This document shows positions 34,195 through 41,971 of a stretch of DNA of 41,971 bases, piece after piece. Location: positions 1-41,971 of the forward strand of contig CANTXF010000036.1 in NCBI GenBank assembly GCA_947853665.1, in the 5' to 3' direction. Under the pieces are notes generated by a model. The model saw nothing but the letters and a program-made list of their open reading frames with translations. It had not been told where the DNA came from and did not search any database. The translations under genes were made by a program, and so were the position numbers. Source of the stretch: an uncultured Deferribacterales bacterium. GTDB lineage: Bacteria > Chrysiogenota > Deferribacteres > Deferribacterales > Mucispirillaceae. Position 1 is the first letter of the stretch, and every line of letters starts with the position of its first letter.

Positions 34195-35334
34195 ATGGAT
34201 GATTTATTCGTACCCGAAACCATTCCTTATAAGGATGGTGCGGTTATAAAAGTAGTCGGCGTAGGCGGCGCCGGCGGCAACGCCGTTGACAACATGATAG
34301 CGGCGGGCATTTCCAACGTGGAGTTCATATCAATGAATACGGACTCCAGGGCGCTGGGCAAAAACAAGGCCGCTAATAAAATACTGTTAAGCGAAAACGG
34401 TCTTGGAGCAGGCTGTAAGCCTGAGGTGGGCAAAAACTGCGCCATAGAGCGTATCGAAAGCATAAGGAGCGCCCTTAAAGGCTCCGACATGGTGTTTATC
34501 ACCTGCGGCATGGGAGGCGGCACAGGCACGGGAGCGTCCCCGGTAATAGCCGCCGAGGCGAAATCCGCGGGGGCTCTTACCGTGGCGGTGGTTTATATGC
34601 CCCGCGTAATAGACGGCCCCAAAAAGAACGAGCTTGCCAAACAGGGTCTGGACGAGCTGATACAGTATGTGGATTCCTATATCGTCGTTCCCAACGACGG
34701 CATGCAGGACGCGGGTCATAAGAAAAACTTTTTCGAATCCCTTAAAATCGCGGACGACGTGCTGCGCCAGAGCGTGCAGGGCATAAGCGAAATGGCTACG
34801 GGAAGCGGCCACATAAATATCGACTTTGCCGACGTGAGCACCGCCATGACCGAGCGGGGCAAATCCGTTATGGGCATAGGCCGCGCCAGCGGGGAAGGCC
34901 GGGCGAAGCAGGCTTTCGAGGACGCTCTTAAAAGCCCTCTTCTTGCCGATACGAGCATTATGGGAGCTTATTTCGTGCTTGTGAACATAACCTGTAACCA
35001 GGAGGATTTCATGCAGGACGAATACGAGGAAATAAGCACCCTCGCTTTCGAACAGGCCGGTACGAACGCCCAGATAAAGGTTGGCGTAAGCTGCGACGAC
35101 AGGGACGACGGGACCCTTTCCGTTACCATCGTGGCCACGGGGATAACCGGCGCCAAAAAAAGCGAAAACGTTACCCGCATAGAGGACGTTAAACGCAAGC
35201 CTCTGGCCACCGCCGACGAAATTACCCGCAGGACGAGGAGCATATCCAAAAGCGACGGCAACCTTCGCACCATAAGCGATATAAGCGAGGATATATTCGA
35301 GATACCCACATATCTGAGAAAGCAAGCCGATTAA
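34195..35334 (+). CDS. ftsZ: Cell division GTPase FtsZ
   Basis: 379 residues, tubulin-like. VGVGGAGGNAVDNMI (21-35), tubulin signature GGGTGTG (107-113), and the T7 loop NIDFAD (208-213) that completes GTP hydrolysis in the next subunit. A linker (about 318-362) leads to the conserved tail DIFEIPTYLRKQAD, which binds FtsA. Polymerises into the cytoplasmic Z ring. TCGGAGGG precedes the ATG. The stop overlaps the following glycosyltransferase start by one base. Confidence 0.97.
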   Translation: MDDLFVPETIPYKDGAVIKVVGVGGAGGNAVDNMIAAGISNVEFISMNTDSRALGKNKAANKILLSENGLGAGCKPEVGKNCAIERIESIRSALKGSDMVFITCGMGGGTGTGASPVIAAEAKSAGALTVAVVYMPRVIDGPKKNELAKQGLDELIQYVDSYIVVPNDGMQDAGHKKNFFESLKIADDVLRQSVQGISEMATGSGHINIDFADVSTAMTERGKSVMGIGRASGEGRAKQAFEDALKSPLLADTSIMGAYFVLVNITCNQEDFMQDEYEEISTLAFEQAGTNAQIKVGVSCDDRDDGTLSVTIVATGITGAKKSENVTRIEDVKRKPLATADEITRRTRSISKSDGNLRTISDISEDIFEIPTYLRKQAD

Positions 35335-36401
35335 TGCGAATACTGCATATTATAAACGTGCGGTGGTTCAACGCCACCGCATGGTACGCTTTCAGGCTGG
35401 CGAAAGCGGCCCGGGCGGCGGGGGACGTTTCCGCCGTTGCCGGTCTTCCCTCCTCTCCCGTGGTTAATATGGCTAAGGAGGAGGGGATACCCGTTTTCGA
35501 GGCCGATTTCAATTCCAACAATATTTTCACGATTATAAAAACCGTAAGGAAAACCGCGGCTTTTATAAAGGAATTCAGACCCGATCTGGTGGTATGCCAC
35601 CGGGGGGAGATGTTCTGGTGGTTTTCCCTTTACTCCCGCTTTTTTTCCAAGGGCTGGAAGCTCGTCAGGGTAAGGGGCGACATAAGGCCGCCCACTACTG
35701 ATTTTTTCAGCAGGTTTATGCATAATTCGTGCGCGTCCGCCGTTATAACTTCCGCGGAAATTATCAGGGATAAATTTATCCGCGGCCTTAAAACCCCTCC
35801 GGAAAAAGTGTTTACTGTGTACGGCGGAGTGGATACGGACGTTTTCAGGCCGGACGCCGCCTTAAGGAGCGAAAAAAGGCGCGAGCTGGGCTATTCGCCT
35901 GGCGATTACGTGGTAAGCCTCGTAGGCAGGTTCGACCCGGTGAAAGGACACGAAACATTTTTAAAGGCCTGCTCGATACTCTATAAAAACGGCATGAAAA
36001 ATCTGCGGGTGCTTCTCGTGGGGTTTCCGGAAAATATAAAGACGAAAGACATGGAGCGCATGATAAGGGAAAACGGCCTTGAGGATATAACGTTTATCAC
36101 GGGCCGCAGAAACGACGTGCCAGGCCTTATGAACGCGTCCGATCTGGGGGTTATATCCTCCGTAGGCAGCGAGGCGATATGCCGCGTGGCCATGGAGTTT
36201 ATGGCCTGCGGGGTGCCCGTTGTGGCAAGCGACGCAGGCGTTCTGCCGGAGATGTTTTCCGGCGGCTCCATTTATCCCATGAGGGATCACGCGGCTCTGG
36301 CGGAGCGTATAAAAAACCGCGGCGGCAAGACTGAGCTTTACTGCGAAAAAGATTTTTACCGTAAATTTCTGGCTGCCTGCGGCGAAAAGATCATATCTTA
36401 A
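35334..36401 (+). CDS. Family GT4 glycosyltransferase
   Basis: 355 residues, GT-B fold. N-terminal acceptor domain begins [20 protein letters not shown]; the C-terminal donor domain has [17 protein letters not shown] (about 205-221), [17 protein letters not shown] and the EX7E motif in [20 protein letters not shown]. Likely transfers a hexose or heptose to lipopolysaccharide or another surface glycan at the inner membrane; donor and acceptor are unknown. TAATG overlap with ftsZ means it shares the division transcript, which is unusual. Its last 11 bases overlap the end of the converging chemoreceptor gene. Confidence 0.82.
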   Translation: MRILHIINVRWFNATAWYAFRLAKAARAAGDVSAVAGLPSSPVVNMAKEEGIPVFEADFNSNNIFTIIKTVRKTAAFIKEFRPDLVVCHRGEMFWWFSLYSRFFSKGWKLVRVRGDIRPPTTDFFSRFMHNSCASAVITSAEIIRDKFIRGLKTPPEKVFTVYGGVDTDVFRPDAALRSEKRRELGYSPGDYVVSLVGRFDPVKGHETFLKACSILYKNGMKNLRVLLVGFPENIKTKDMERMIRENGLEDITFITGRRNDVPGLMNASDLGVISSVGSEAICRVAMEFMACGVPVVASDAGVLPEMFSGGSIYPMRDHAALAERIKNRGGKTELYCEKDFYRKFLAACGEKIIS

Positions 36402-38313
36402 ATTTACTCAGTATACTGTTTAAGTTCTCCGCCCTTTCCGTAAGGTTCCTTATGGATTCCTCCACGTCGCCTATGCCTTTGCCCCCTTCGGCCATGCCGG
36501 AGGTTACCATGTCCATATTGGCGTTTATCATTTCTATATCTTTCTTTTCCCTTTCTATATATTCCGACACGTTGTCGGAGGAGCTTACGAGGCTGTCCAC
36601 CGTTTCAGACAGGGAGGCGAACACCCCGCCTGTTATTTCTATGCTTGCCACGCCGCTGTCAACGCTTGCAAGCGCGTCCTTCATGCCTTCGGAGGCCGAT
36701 TTGGACTCTTCCTGAAGGGATATTATTATGCGCTCTATCTCTTCGGTGGATTTAGTCGTTCTGTCCGCCAGCTTTCTCACCTCGTCGGCCACTACCGCAA
36801 ACCCCCGGCCCGCGTCTCCCGCCCTTGCGGCTTCTATGGCGGCGTTAAGGGCAAGTAGATTGGTCTGGGACGCTATATCGTTTATTGAATCCAGTATTAT
36901 AGATATCTGGGACGACGATTCGGAAAGCTTCATTATAGTGGCCGAAAGGCTGGAGGTTCTGTCGCTTATATGGTTTATGCTTTCGTTTACGTTGGAAAGG
37001 TTGCCGTTGCCGTCCGCTGCGGTATCGGCCGCTTTTTTCAGCAGCTCCTTGTTGGTTTCGTTGAGGGAGGCCACTTTTTCGAAGCCGGAGGCCATAGTCT
37101 GGGCGGACGAGGTGGCTTCGTCTATCTGGGAGGACTGCACGTGAAAGATACCTTTGAGTTGGTCCATAGAGGAGGACATCCGGGAGTTTTCCGTAATAAG
37201 GGCTTCCGTAGCGTCGCGGACGTCCGATATGGCTTTCTGCAGCTTCTCTATAAAAGCGTTCATGGCGGAGGCGATGTGTCCGAGGTCGTCATTCGTGTTT
37301 ACCGGCAGCCGTTTTGTAAGGTCCGATTCGCCGCTTGCCAGATTTTCCGTTACGGAGCGCAGATTTTTAATATCCCTTAAAGCTATGTTGATTATAACCA
37401 CGATCAGCGTTATTGAAAGGGCGAACATCACAAGGCCCACCGCCGCCGATTTAAAGGCGTTTTCCCTTTGCTGGGCGTAAAGCATGCTCTCTGGTATCTG
37501 ATAGATTACTGCCCAGCCGCTGTTTTCAAGGTTCTTGAAAACCACCGCCGTGGGGCCGTTTTCGCTTTCGTAAGTATATATTTTTCCTTTGTTCGCCGCG
37601 TTCGATATAAATCCGGGAAGGGCGGCAAGCCCTTTGTGCATTTTCGAAACGTTTTTAAGGGTAAGCTCCTTTTTCTCCGTTACGATAAGCGTTCCGTCCA
37701 GGGACATCAGGGCGGCGCGCCCGTCTATGCCCATGTTGGAGGTTTTAAGTATGTTATCCAGATAGTCGAATTCAAAATCTATGGAAAAAACGCCTTGCGT
37801 TTTCCCGTTTATTTTTATAGGGACGCAGAGGGTTACGCAGGGCTTGCCGGTGGTGGAATCCGTGTAAGGCTCCGATACGTAAACCCCTTCCGTTTTGCGG
37901 GCGTTTATATACCAGTCCCTTGTGCGGTGGTCGTACCCTTCCGGAATGCTGCCCACTATTCCGCTCATTACCGTTCCGTCGTCGAAGCCTATGGTAACGT
38001 CCAGGATATCAAGGTTTTCCACCATGTTGGAAGCCATTTTCTGGTATCTGAACACGTCGGACGGTTTTTCAAGCTCCATAACGTCCGCGGCAAGGGCGAC
38101 GGTCTTGCCGTAGCTTGCCAGCCACTCGTCCGTTCTGCCTGCCATGCTTGATATGATACTTGTAATATTGTTATTTATCAGAGACCTGGAATATATCGAG
38201 TTGTTATAGTAGCCGTAAGGCACTATTATGGCTATCATAAGCGCCATACATCCTATAACGGCTCCCAGTATTTTTATTTTCAGACTTATGTTGAGAAGCG
38301 AACGTATTTTCAT
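36391..38313 (-). CDS. Methyl-accepting chemotaxis protein with amino-acid dCache
   Basis: 640 residues: TM1 (about 14-34), periplasmic double Cache (about 36-285), TM2 (about 289-311), HAMP (about 312-365) and the signalling domain, with the conserved tip in [20 protein letters not shown] and [15 protein letters not shown]. Tyr127, Arg132, Trp134, Tyr135, Tyr150, Asp152 and Asp179 match in identity and spacing the ligand motif of amino-acid dCache domains (as in PctA). It should sense an amino acid in the periplasm and control CheA. No CheR-binding pentapeptide at the end (stops at SKFKI). Its stop lies inside the glycosyltransferase gene; a copy of the intergenic repeat lies 59 bases before its start. 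Confidence 0.93.
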   Translation of the reverse strand: MKIRSLLNISLKIKILGAVIGCMALMIAIIVPYGYYNNSIYSRSLINNNITSIISSMAGRTDEWLASYGKTVALAADVMELEKPSDVFRYQKMASNMVENLDILDVTIGFDDGTVMSGIVGSIPEGYDHRTRDWYINARKTEGVYVSEPYTDSTTGKPCVTLCVPIKINGKTQGVFSIDFEFDYLDNILKTSNMGIDGRAALMSLDGTLIVTEKKELTLKNVSKMHKGLAALPGFISNAANKGKIYTYESENGPTAVVFKNLENSGWAVIYQIPESMLYAQQRENAFKSAAVGLVMFALSITLIVVIINIALRDIKNLRSVTENLASGESDLTKRLPVNTNDDLGHIASAMNAFIEKLQKAISDVRDATEALITENSRMSSSMDQLKGIFHVQSSQIDEATSSAQTMASGFEKVASLNETNKELLKKAADTAADGNGNLSNVNESINHISDRTSSLSATIMKLSESSSQISIILDSINDIASQTNLLALNAAIEAARAGDAGRGFAVVADEVRKLADRTTKSTEEIERIIISLQEESKSASEGMKDALASVDSGVASIEITGGVFASLSETVDSLVSSSDNVSEYIEREKKDIEMINANMDMVTSGMAEGGKGIGDVEESIRNLTERAENLNSILSKFKI

Positions 38314-38372
38314 GTTTTCAGCCCCCGTCTTAAACGCGTATGAATGATAAAATATTTTTTAGCTTATATATT

Positions 38373-38429
38373 TTAGGCGACTGTACACTGACGCGGACAG
38401 CTGCGGGAAATAATTATAATATCGGCTCC
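38373..38429 (-). repeat. Copy 5 of the ~50-bp intergenic repeat, before the chemoreceptor
   Basis: On the minus strand it starts GGAGCCGATATTATAATTAT and runs through TTCCCGCAGCTGTCCGCG to AGTGTACAGTCGCCTAA. It pairs best with the copies at 34063 and 14093. Orientation relative to the gene downstream is the same as for ftsZ. Confidence 0.75.
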
Positions 38430-38601
38430 GCGTCGTTTGCCGTCAGACCGGCGCGCGGCGGCAGATTCCTGCAATACCCTTATCTTATACGGTTCCTTGC
38501 AGGGCTTCCGCCGTCGTATTAGTTAAGTATATGAATATATACTATAAATATTCGGGGGGGGGCAAGTCTTTCTTTGAAAAAGGCGCGATATTTTCAGGAG
38601 T
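38430..38601. other. Intergenic sequence between LRR and chemoreceptor genes
   Basis: AGTATAT-GAAT-ATATACT (38526-38543) is an inverted repeat, followed by a run of ten G at 38554-38563. No terminator with a clear stem is visible after the LRR gene. Confidence 0.4.
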
Positions 38602-40074
38602 TCATTTTTTCCTGCGCAGGCCCCTAACCAGCAGCAGAGCAGCCAGCGCCGCCCATGCGGCGTCCGCCGCCGGAAGCGCTCCGTAAGGCAGGGCTGAGCA
38701 GCCTCCGCCCGCGGTGGATTCGAATTCGCTCAATGTGATATTGTCGTCCTCCAGGGTGTTTTTGCCGTTTACAAGGTCGGAATTTACAACGGTCTGATTA
38801 TCCGGAAAAGCGTCCTCCGGATAATTTTCGCACTGGTGGTCGAGGCGCAGTATCTGTATATCGTTTATGTATGGCACTTTGCGATAGTTTTCTCTCGGTA
38901 TGCAGTTGTAGCTTAAGCCAAGCTCCTGGATATTGGCAGTAAGGGTAAGATCCGCCACGGACGAAATATCTTTTATCACGTTATAATCGAAAACCAGACG
39001 TTTAGCCTTTTTCATGCGGGAAAGAACGCTTACGTCGCTTACACTGTTGTTCAGAAGCTGGAGGTCTCTCAGCTCCGTAAGGTTGTCCAGAGGCGAGATA
39101 TCGCTTATTCTGTTGCTGCTTCCTACAAGGACGTTGAGCCTTGTAAGATTATCCAGAGGGGAAAGGCTCGTTACCATATTTATGCTGAAATCAAGGCCGG
39201 AAAGCTCCGTCATGCCTGAAAGGGGAGAAAGATCGCTTATCCTGTTGTCTCTCAGGCTGAGATATGTCATGTGTATCATGCCGGAAAGGGGGGATATATC
39301 CGTTATTTTATTTCCCTGGAGGCTCAATACCCTCATTCTTACAAGAGAGCCCATAGGGGTTATATCTTTTATGTAATCCGGCCCCTGGTATTCCAGCGAC
39401 AGGGTTTCCAGGGAATTTATAAATGGTATGAATTCCAGATCCGTAACCCTGTTTCCTTTAAGGTCCAGATTCTTTAGCTTTTTCATGCGGGCGAGAAAGC
39501 CTATTTCAGATATTTCGGAATATGGTATTTCGAGAGTTTCAAGCCCGGTCAGGTTCCTTATGGGGGCCAGGCTTTCCACCTTCGTTCCCTTAAGGCTGAA
39601 GGAGAGGCTTTTCAGGTTGGGAAATTGCTGCAGGCCGTCCAGGCTTGTGATTTCCGGGTCGTCGCATTCTATTGCGGTTATCAGGGCGGCCTGTCCGCAC
39701 AGCATGGGCCAGCGCACCGCGTTCGAATATTTGCGCACGCAGTTTTCAAGCCGGGTTCCGTAAGGAAAAAGCACCGGGTCGGACGGGTTTTCGCAGGAAT
39801 AGTTGTCGTAAACTCCGGCAAAAAGTTCTTTGAGCTTTTTTACCGTTTCGTTGTCCTCCGTTTCGTTATCCGTTTCATTGTCCGTAGAGTTGTCCGGCGT
39901 GTTTTCGGTAGAGTTATCCGTCGAATTGTCCGTGGCGTTGTCGCTGGAATTATCGGTAGAGTTGTCGGTAATGCCGCCTCCTTCCGAGGGCGGTACGGCG
40001 TCATCCCCGTACATACGGGGAACCGCCAGAAGCGCAAGCTGTAATGTCATAAGCACGGCAACGATTATACGCAT
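38602..40074 (-). CDS. Surface leucine-rich-repeat protein with sorting-type C-terminus
   Basis: 490 residues: Sec signal (1-22 or so); an Asn/Asp/Thr linker of four-residue DNST-like units (about 36-76); a cap with four Cys; internalin-type LRRs of 22 residues (about 130-420), for example NKITDISPLSGMIHMTYLSL. The tail holds GGGCS (456-460), a hydrophobic stretch (AAWAALAALLLV) and RGLRRKK. That Gly-Cys motif, membrane helix and basic end is the plan of the MYXO-CTERM, JDVT-CTERM and Synerg-CTERM sorting signals, which are cut by membrane proteases. I expect a cell-surface adhesin or receptor; the partner protease is not in this window. An LRR variant of unknown ligand. Confidence 0.75.
   Translation of the reverse strand: MRIIVAVLMTLQLALLAVPRMYGDDAVPPSEGGGITDNSTDNSSDNATDNSTDNSTENTPDNSTDNETDNETEDNETVKKLKELFAGVYDNYSCENPSDPVLFPYGTRLENCVRKYSNAVRWPMLCGQAALITAIECDDPEITSLDGLQQFPNLKSLSFSLKGTKVESLAPIRNLTGLETLEIPYSEISEIGFLARMKKLKNLDLKGNRVTDLEFIPFINSLETLSLEYQGPDYIKDITPMGSLVRMRVLSLQGNKITDISPLSGMIHMTYLSLRDNRISDLSPLSGMTELSGLDFSINMVTSLSPLDNLTRLNVLVGSSNRISDISPLDNLTELRDLQLLNNSVSDVSVLSRMKKAKRLVFDYNVIKDISSVADLTLTANIQELGLSYNCIPRENYRKVPYINDIQILRLDHQCENYPEDAFPDNQTVVNSDLVNGKNTLEDDNITLSEFESTAGGGCSALPYGALPAADAAWAALAALLLVRGLRRKK
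39845..39970 (-). repeat. In-frame 12-nt tandem repeat inside the LRR gene
   Basis: Imperfect 12-base units encode repeats of Asp-Asn-Ser-Thr and its variants (NSS, NAT, NTP, NET). Unit number can change by slippage without breaking the frame, so linker length may vary between strains. Confidence 0.65.
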
Positions 40075-40140
40075 GGTTATATATCGTCACGACGGCTGAA
40101 AACTTAAGCCGTCAGATAGGGGCGTTTTTTTGCCTTGCGT

Positions 40141-40157
40141 TGGCACGTATTATGCTT
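40141..40157 (+). promoter_or_regulatory. Sigma-54-type promoter
   Basis: TGGCACGTATTATGCTT: GG at 40142-40143 and GC at 40154-40155 are separated by exactly ten bases, and TGGCACG matches the -24 consensus fully. It would start transcription near 40167, about 30 bases before the lipoprotein ATG. A GACGGCT/AGCCGTC hairpin (40091-40113) lies upstream, where an activator might bind. Needs RpoN and an enhancer-binding protein, neither in this window. Confidence 0.6.
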
Positions 40158-40197
40158 GTAAGAATTACAGAGAAAATTTTGCCTCCGGGAGATTAAT

Positions 40198-40815
40198 ATG
40201 ACGCGTTTTCTGCCGCTTTTCATTTTTTCGGCTTTCCTTGCCGGATGCGGGGCCAAGCCGGCCGCGCCGACGCTGGGCGTATACAGCTTCGAGGAAAATA
40301 ATTACCCGTGCGCCAAAGTGGAGTTTCCGGACCAGATAAGGCTCAAGGACGTTACCATGGAAGAAAAAAACGGGGATATGGCCGTGGTTTACGACCTCGA
40401 TATGCCGGGATATAAAATACAGGTGGTAAAAATGTACGCGGGGGCTTCCGGCTGGAGCCTCGACTCCCTGGCTTCCCTTAAAAGCGAATCCTCGAAGGTT
40501 TATGAAATAAACGGAAACGAAAACCCCGATAAATCCGCCGTAATATCCCTTGAAAGCATAGGCGGGGATATGTACCTTAAAGGCTCCGTGGCGGAATTTC
40601 TTCAAAACGACAGGGCTATGCGGGTGGACGTTTTCAGGCGGATAAAAAAACTGGGCTCCTTTAAAATAGGCAATGTGGAACAATGGAAAAATTCCGCCAC
40701 AGGCAACAGAACAATAACTAATATGCGCAATATAGTAGATTATATATACGGCAGCATATCCTCCGCCGAGTGCAGGTATAAGGAGGCAGTCGATATGGAC
40801 TGGTGGAACAGGTAA
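40198..40815 (+). CDS. Unknown lipoprotein
   Basis: 205 residues with a lipoprotein signal peptide: basic start, hydrophobic core, LAGC with lipidated Cys17. The next residue is Gly, so by the +2 rule of enterobacteria it would go to the outer membrane. The rest is mixed alpha/beta with no known domain that I can see; two more cysteines lie at about 38 and 195. GGGAG is six bases ahead of the ATG. The promoter looks sigma-54 dependent. It converges on the histidine kinase gene with a 12-base gap. Confidence 0.8.
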   Translation: MTRFLPLFIFSAFLAGCGAKPAAPTLGVYSFEENNYPCAKVEFPDQIRLKDVTMEEKNGDMAVVYDLDMPGYKIQVVKMYAGASGWSLDSLASLKSESSKVYEINGNENPDKSAVISLESIGGDMYLKGSVAEFLQNDRAMRVDVFRRIKKLGSFKIGNVEQWKNSATGNRTITNMRNIVDYIYGSISSAECRYKEAVDMDWWNR

Positions 40816-40827
40816 AGCCCGCTAAGT

Positions 40828-41971
40828 CTATTTGGAAGCGCCTTTCCTGACGAACCGGTTTATTGTGTTTAACAACACGGGCATATCTATGGGCTTAGAT
40901 ATATGCCCGTTCATGCCCGCGTTTTTCGCGGCTTCTATATCCTCTTTGAAGGCATTGGCGGTTATGGCTATTATAATTACTTTTTCCGCGTCCGCTCTTC
41001 CCGATGAGCGTATGGCCCTGGCTGCGTCGTAGCCGTTCATCTCCGGCATGTGGACGTCCATAAGGATAAGGTCGTAATATCCGGTTTCCGATTTTCCGTA
41101 AAGCTCAAGGGCGTTTTTCCCCGTTGATGCTTCAGTTATTTCCGGGTTTATGCTTTCCAGCATATTGGCTATTATCATGCGGTTTATTTCCACGTCGTCC
41201 ACTATCATTACGCGTGGTCTGCGGTTGCCCGCCGCTTCCTCCGGGATTTCCTGAATTTCTTCCGGAGGGCGGTCCGGTTTTCCGAAGGGCGCCGTGAATA
41301 TAAACGCGCTGCCTCTGCCGTATTCCGTTTCCACGGTTATGCCGCCTCCCATAAGCTCCGCCAGATGCTTCGATATGGAAAGCCCAAGCCCCGTTCCGCC
41401 GAAGGAGCGGCTTATATTAGCGTCCGCCTGTTCGAAAGGGGAGAATACTTTAGCCGCCTGCTGTTTCGTCATGCCTATGCCGTTATCTTCCACTGTAAAG
41501 GTTATTACCATGTTTTCGCCGTAGTCTTTTTCAAGACTGGCCCGCATTGATACCCGGCCGTTTTCCGGGGTAAATTTTACGGCGTTTGAAAGAAGGTTTA
41601 TAAGTATCTGCCTTACGCTTTTGCCGTCTCCAACCACATAGCGCGGCAGGTCTGCGTCCGTTTCTATTTTAAAATCCTGCCGCTTTTCCGCGGCTCTTAC
41701 GGATATCATAACCTCTATAACGTTCAAAGTCCGTTTCAGGTCGAAAACTTCCGACGCAAGCTCGTATTTTCCGGCTTCTATTTTAGACATATCGAGAACG
41801 TCGTTTACTACCGTAAGAAGGTGCACGCCAGATTCTTCTATTTTTTTAAGGGCTTCCAGAGCGTTTTTGCCGTCGTTGTTTTTTATGGCGATTCGGGACA
41901 GGCCGAGGATAACGTTGAGGGGCGTCCGTATTTCGTGGCTCATATTAGAAAGAAATATGCTTTTTGCTTTG
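40828..41971 (-). CDS. Hybrid histidine kinase/response regulator (5' end outside window)
   Basis: The frame is open past the window edge, reading AKSIFLSN before MSHEIRTPLN, so at least 380 residues of a longer protein are seen. Visible order: HisKA with phospho-acceptor His in SHEIRTPLN; HATPase with LINLLSNAVKFTP (N box), VEDNGIGM (G1) and GGTGLGLSI (G2); a linker rich in Pro and Glu; a receiver domain with VDDVEINR, acceptor Asp in ILMDVHMPEMNGYD and Lys in ISKPID. No Hpt domain follows, so phosphate must pass to a separate Hpt or the receiver acts internally. The sensor part is missing from view, so the signal is unknown. Confidence 0.93.
   Translation of the reverse strand, partial: KAKSIFLSNMSHEIRTPLNVILGLSRIAIKNNDGKNALEALKKIEESGVHLLTVVNDVLDMSKIEAGKYELASEVFDLKRTLNVIEVMISVRAAEKRQDFKIETDADLPRYVVGDGKSVRQILINLLSNAVKFTPENGRVSMRASLEKDYGENMVITFTVEDNGIGMTKQQAAKVFSPFEQADANISRSFGGTGLGLSISKHLAELMGGGITVETEYGRGSAFIFTAPFGKPDRPPEEIQEIPEEAAGNRRPRVMIVDDVEINRMIIANMLESINPEITEASTGKNALELYGKSETGYYDLILMDVHMPEMNGYDAARAIRSSGRADAEKVIIIAITANAFKEDIEAAKNAGMNGHISKPIDMPVLLNTINRFVRKGASK

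Noticed and set aside
36145-38313. Copies of the intergenic repeat as sigma-28 (FliA) promoters, because GCCGATAT occurs in two of them
   Set aside because: No TAAA box at the needed distance, the motif is missing in the other copies, and similarity extends far beyond a promoter.
1-41971. CRISPR arrays, tRNA or rRNA genes, transposases, phage genes
   Set aside because: None seen on either strand; the repeats present are single diverged copies far apart, without spacers of constant size.

Overview
The window comes from a diderm (Gram-negative type) bacterium. Exported proteins carry Sec or lipoprotein signals, MurE carries the DNPR motif of a meso-diaminopimelate ligase, and there is an EptA-like membrane protein. 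Native genes are of moderate G+C and strongly prefer ATA for isoleucine. I cannot fix the phylum from sequence alone: the codon habit and the C-terminal sorting signal at 38602-40074 would fit groups such as Deferribacterota or Synergistota, but this is a guess.

Layout. (1) 1-4400: an EFR1-type flavodoxin/ferredoxin gene, then a block that looks acquired (marR, two nitroreductases, an SPL-type radical SAM gene and a possible 40-codon ORF), with lower G+C in the marR and nitroreductase genes and ATT-type isoleucine codons. (2) 4405-11344, minus strand: a complete phosphate system, pstC-pstA-pstB-phoU-phoB-phoR, followed by pstS as a separate last unit. Both pstC and pstS have 11-bp-phased PHO-box repeats in front of them. 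(3) 11541-18784: an AEC-family permease, a degenerate phosphoethanolamine-transferase-like membrane protein, aspartate ammonia-lyase, a YhdH/AcuI-type oxidoreductase and an unknown secreted protein. (4) 19127-35334: a nearly complete division and cell wall (dcw) cluster in the order mraZ-rsmH-ftsL-ftsI-murE-murF-mraY-murD-ftsW-murG-murC-ddl-ftsQ-ftsA-ftsZ. It is tightly overlapping and has no murB. A glycosyltransferase gene overlaps the ftsZ stop. (5) 36391-41971: a chemoreceptor with a complete amino-acid-binding dCache signature, a surface leucine-rich-repeat protein with a sorting-type C-terminus, a lipoprotein behind a sigma-54-type promoter, and a hybrid histidine kinase cut by the window edge.

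How it fits together. PhoR/PhoB probably drive both PHO-boxed units, PhoU and PstSCAB supplying the phosphate signal. MraZ probably represses its own promoter through TGGCAT boxes phased at 10 bp. The chemoreceptor (predicted amino-acid ligand) and aspartase suggest an amino-acid-using lifestyle.

The most unexpected signal is a roughly 50-bp intergenic element that I see in five diverged copies (about 21, 4181, 14093, 34063 and 38373). Four of them lie upstream of a gene in the same relative orientation (EFR1, the EptA-like gene, ftsZ and the chemoreceptor gene). The first two are the same strand and flank the acquired block.
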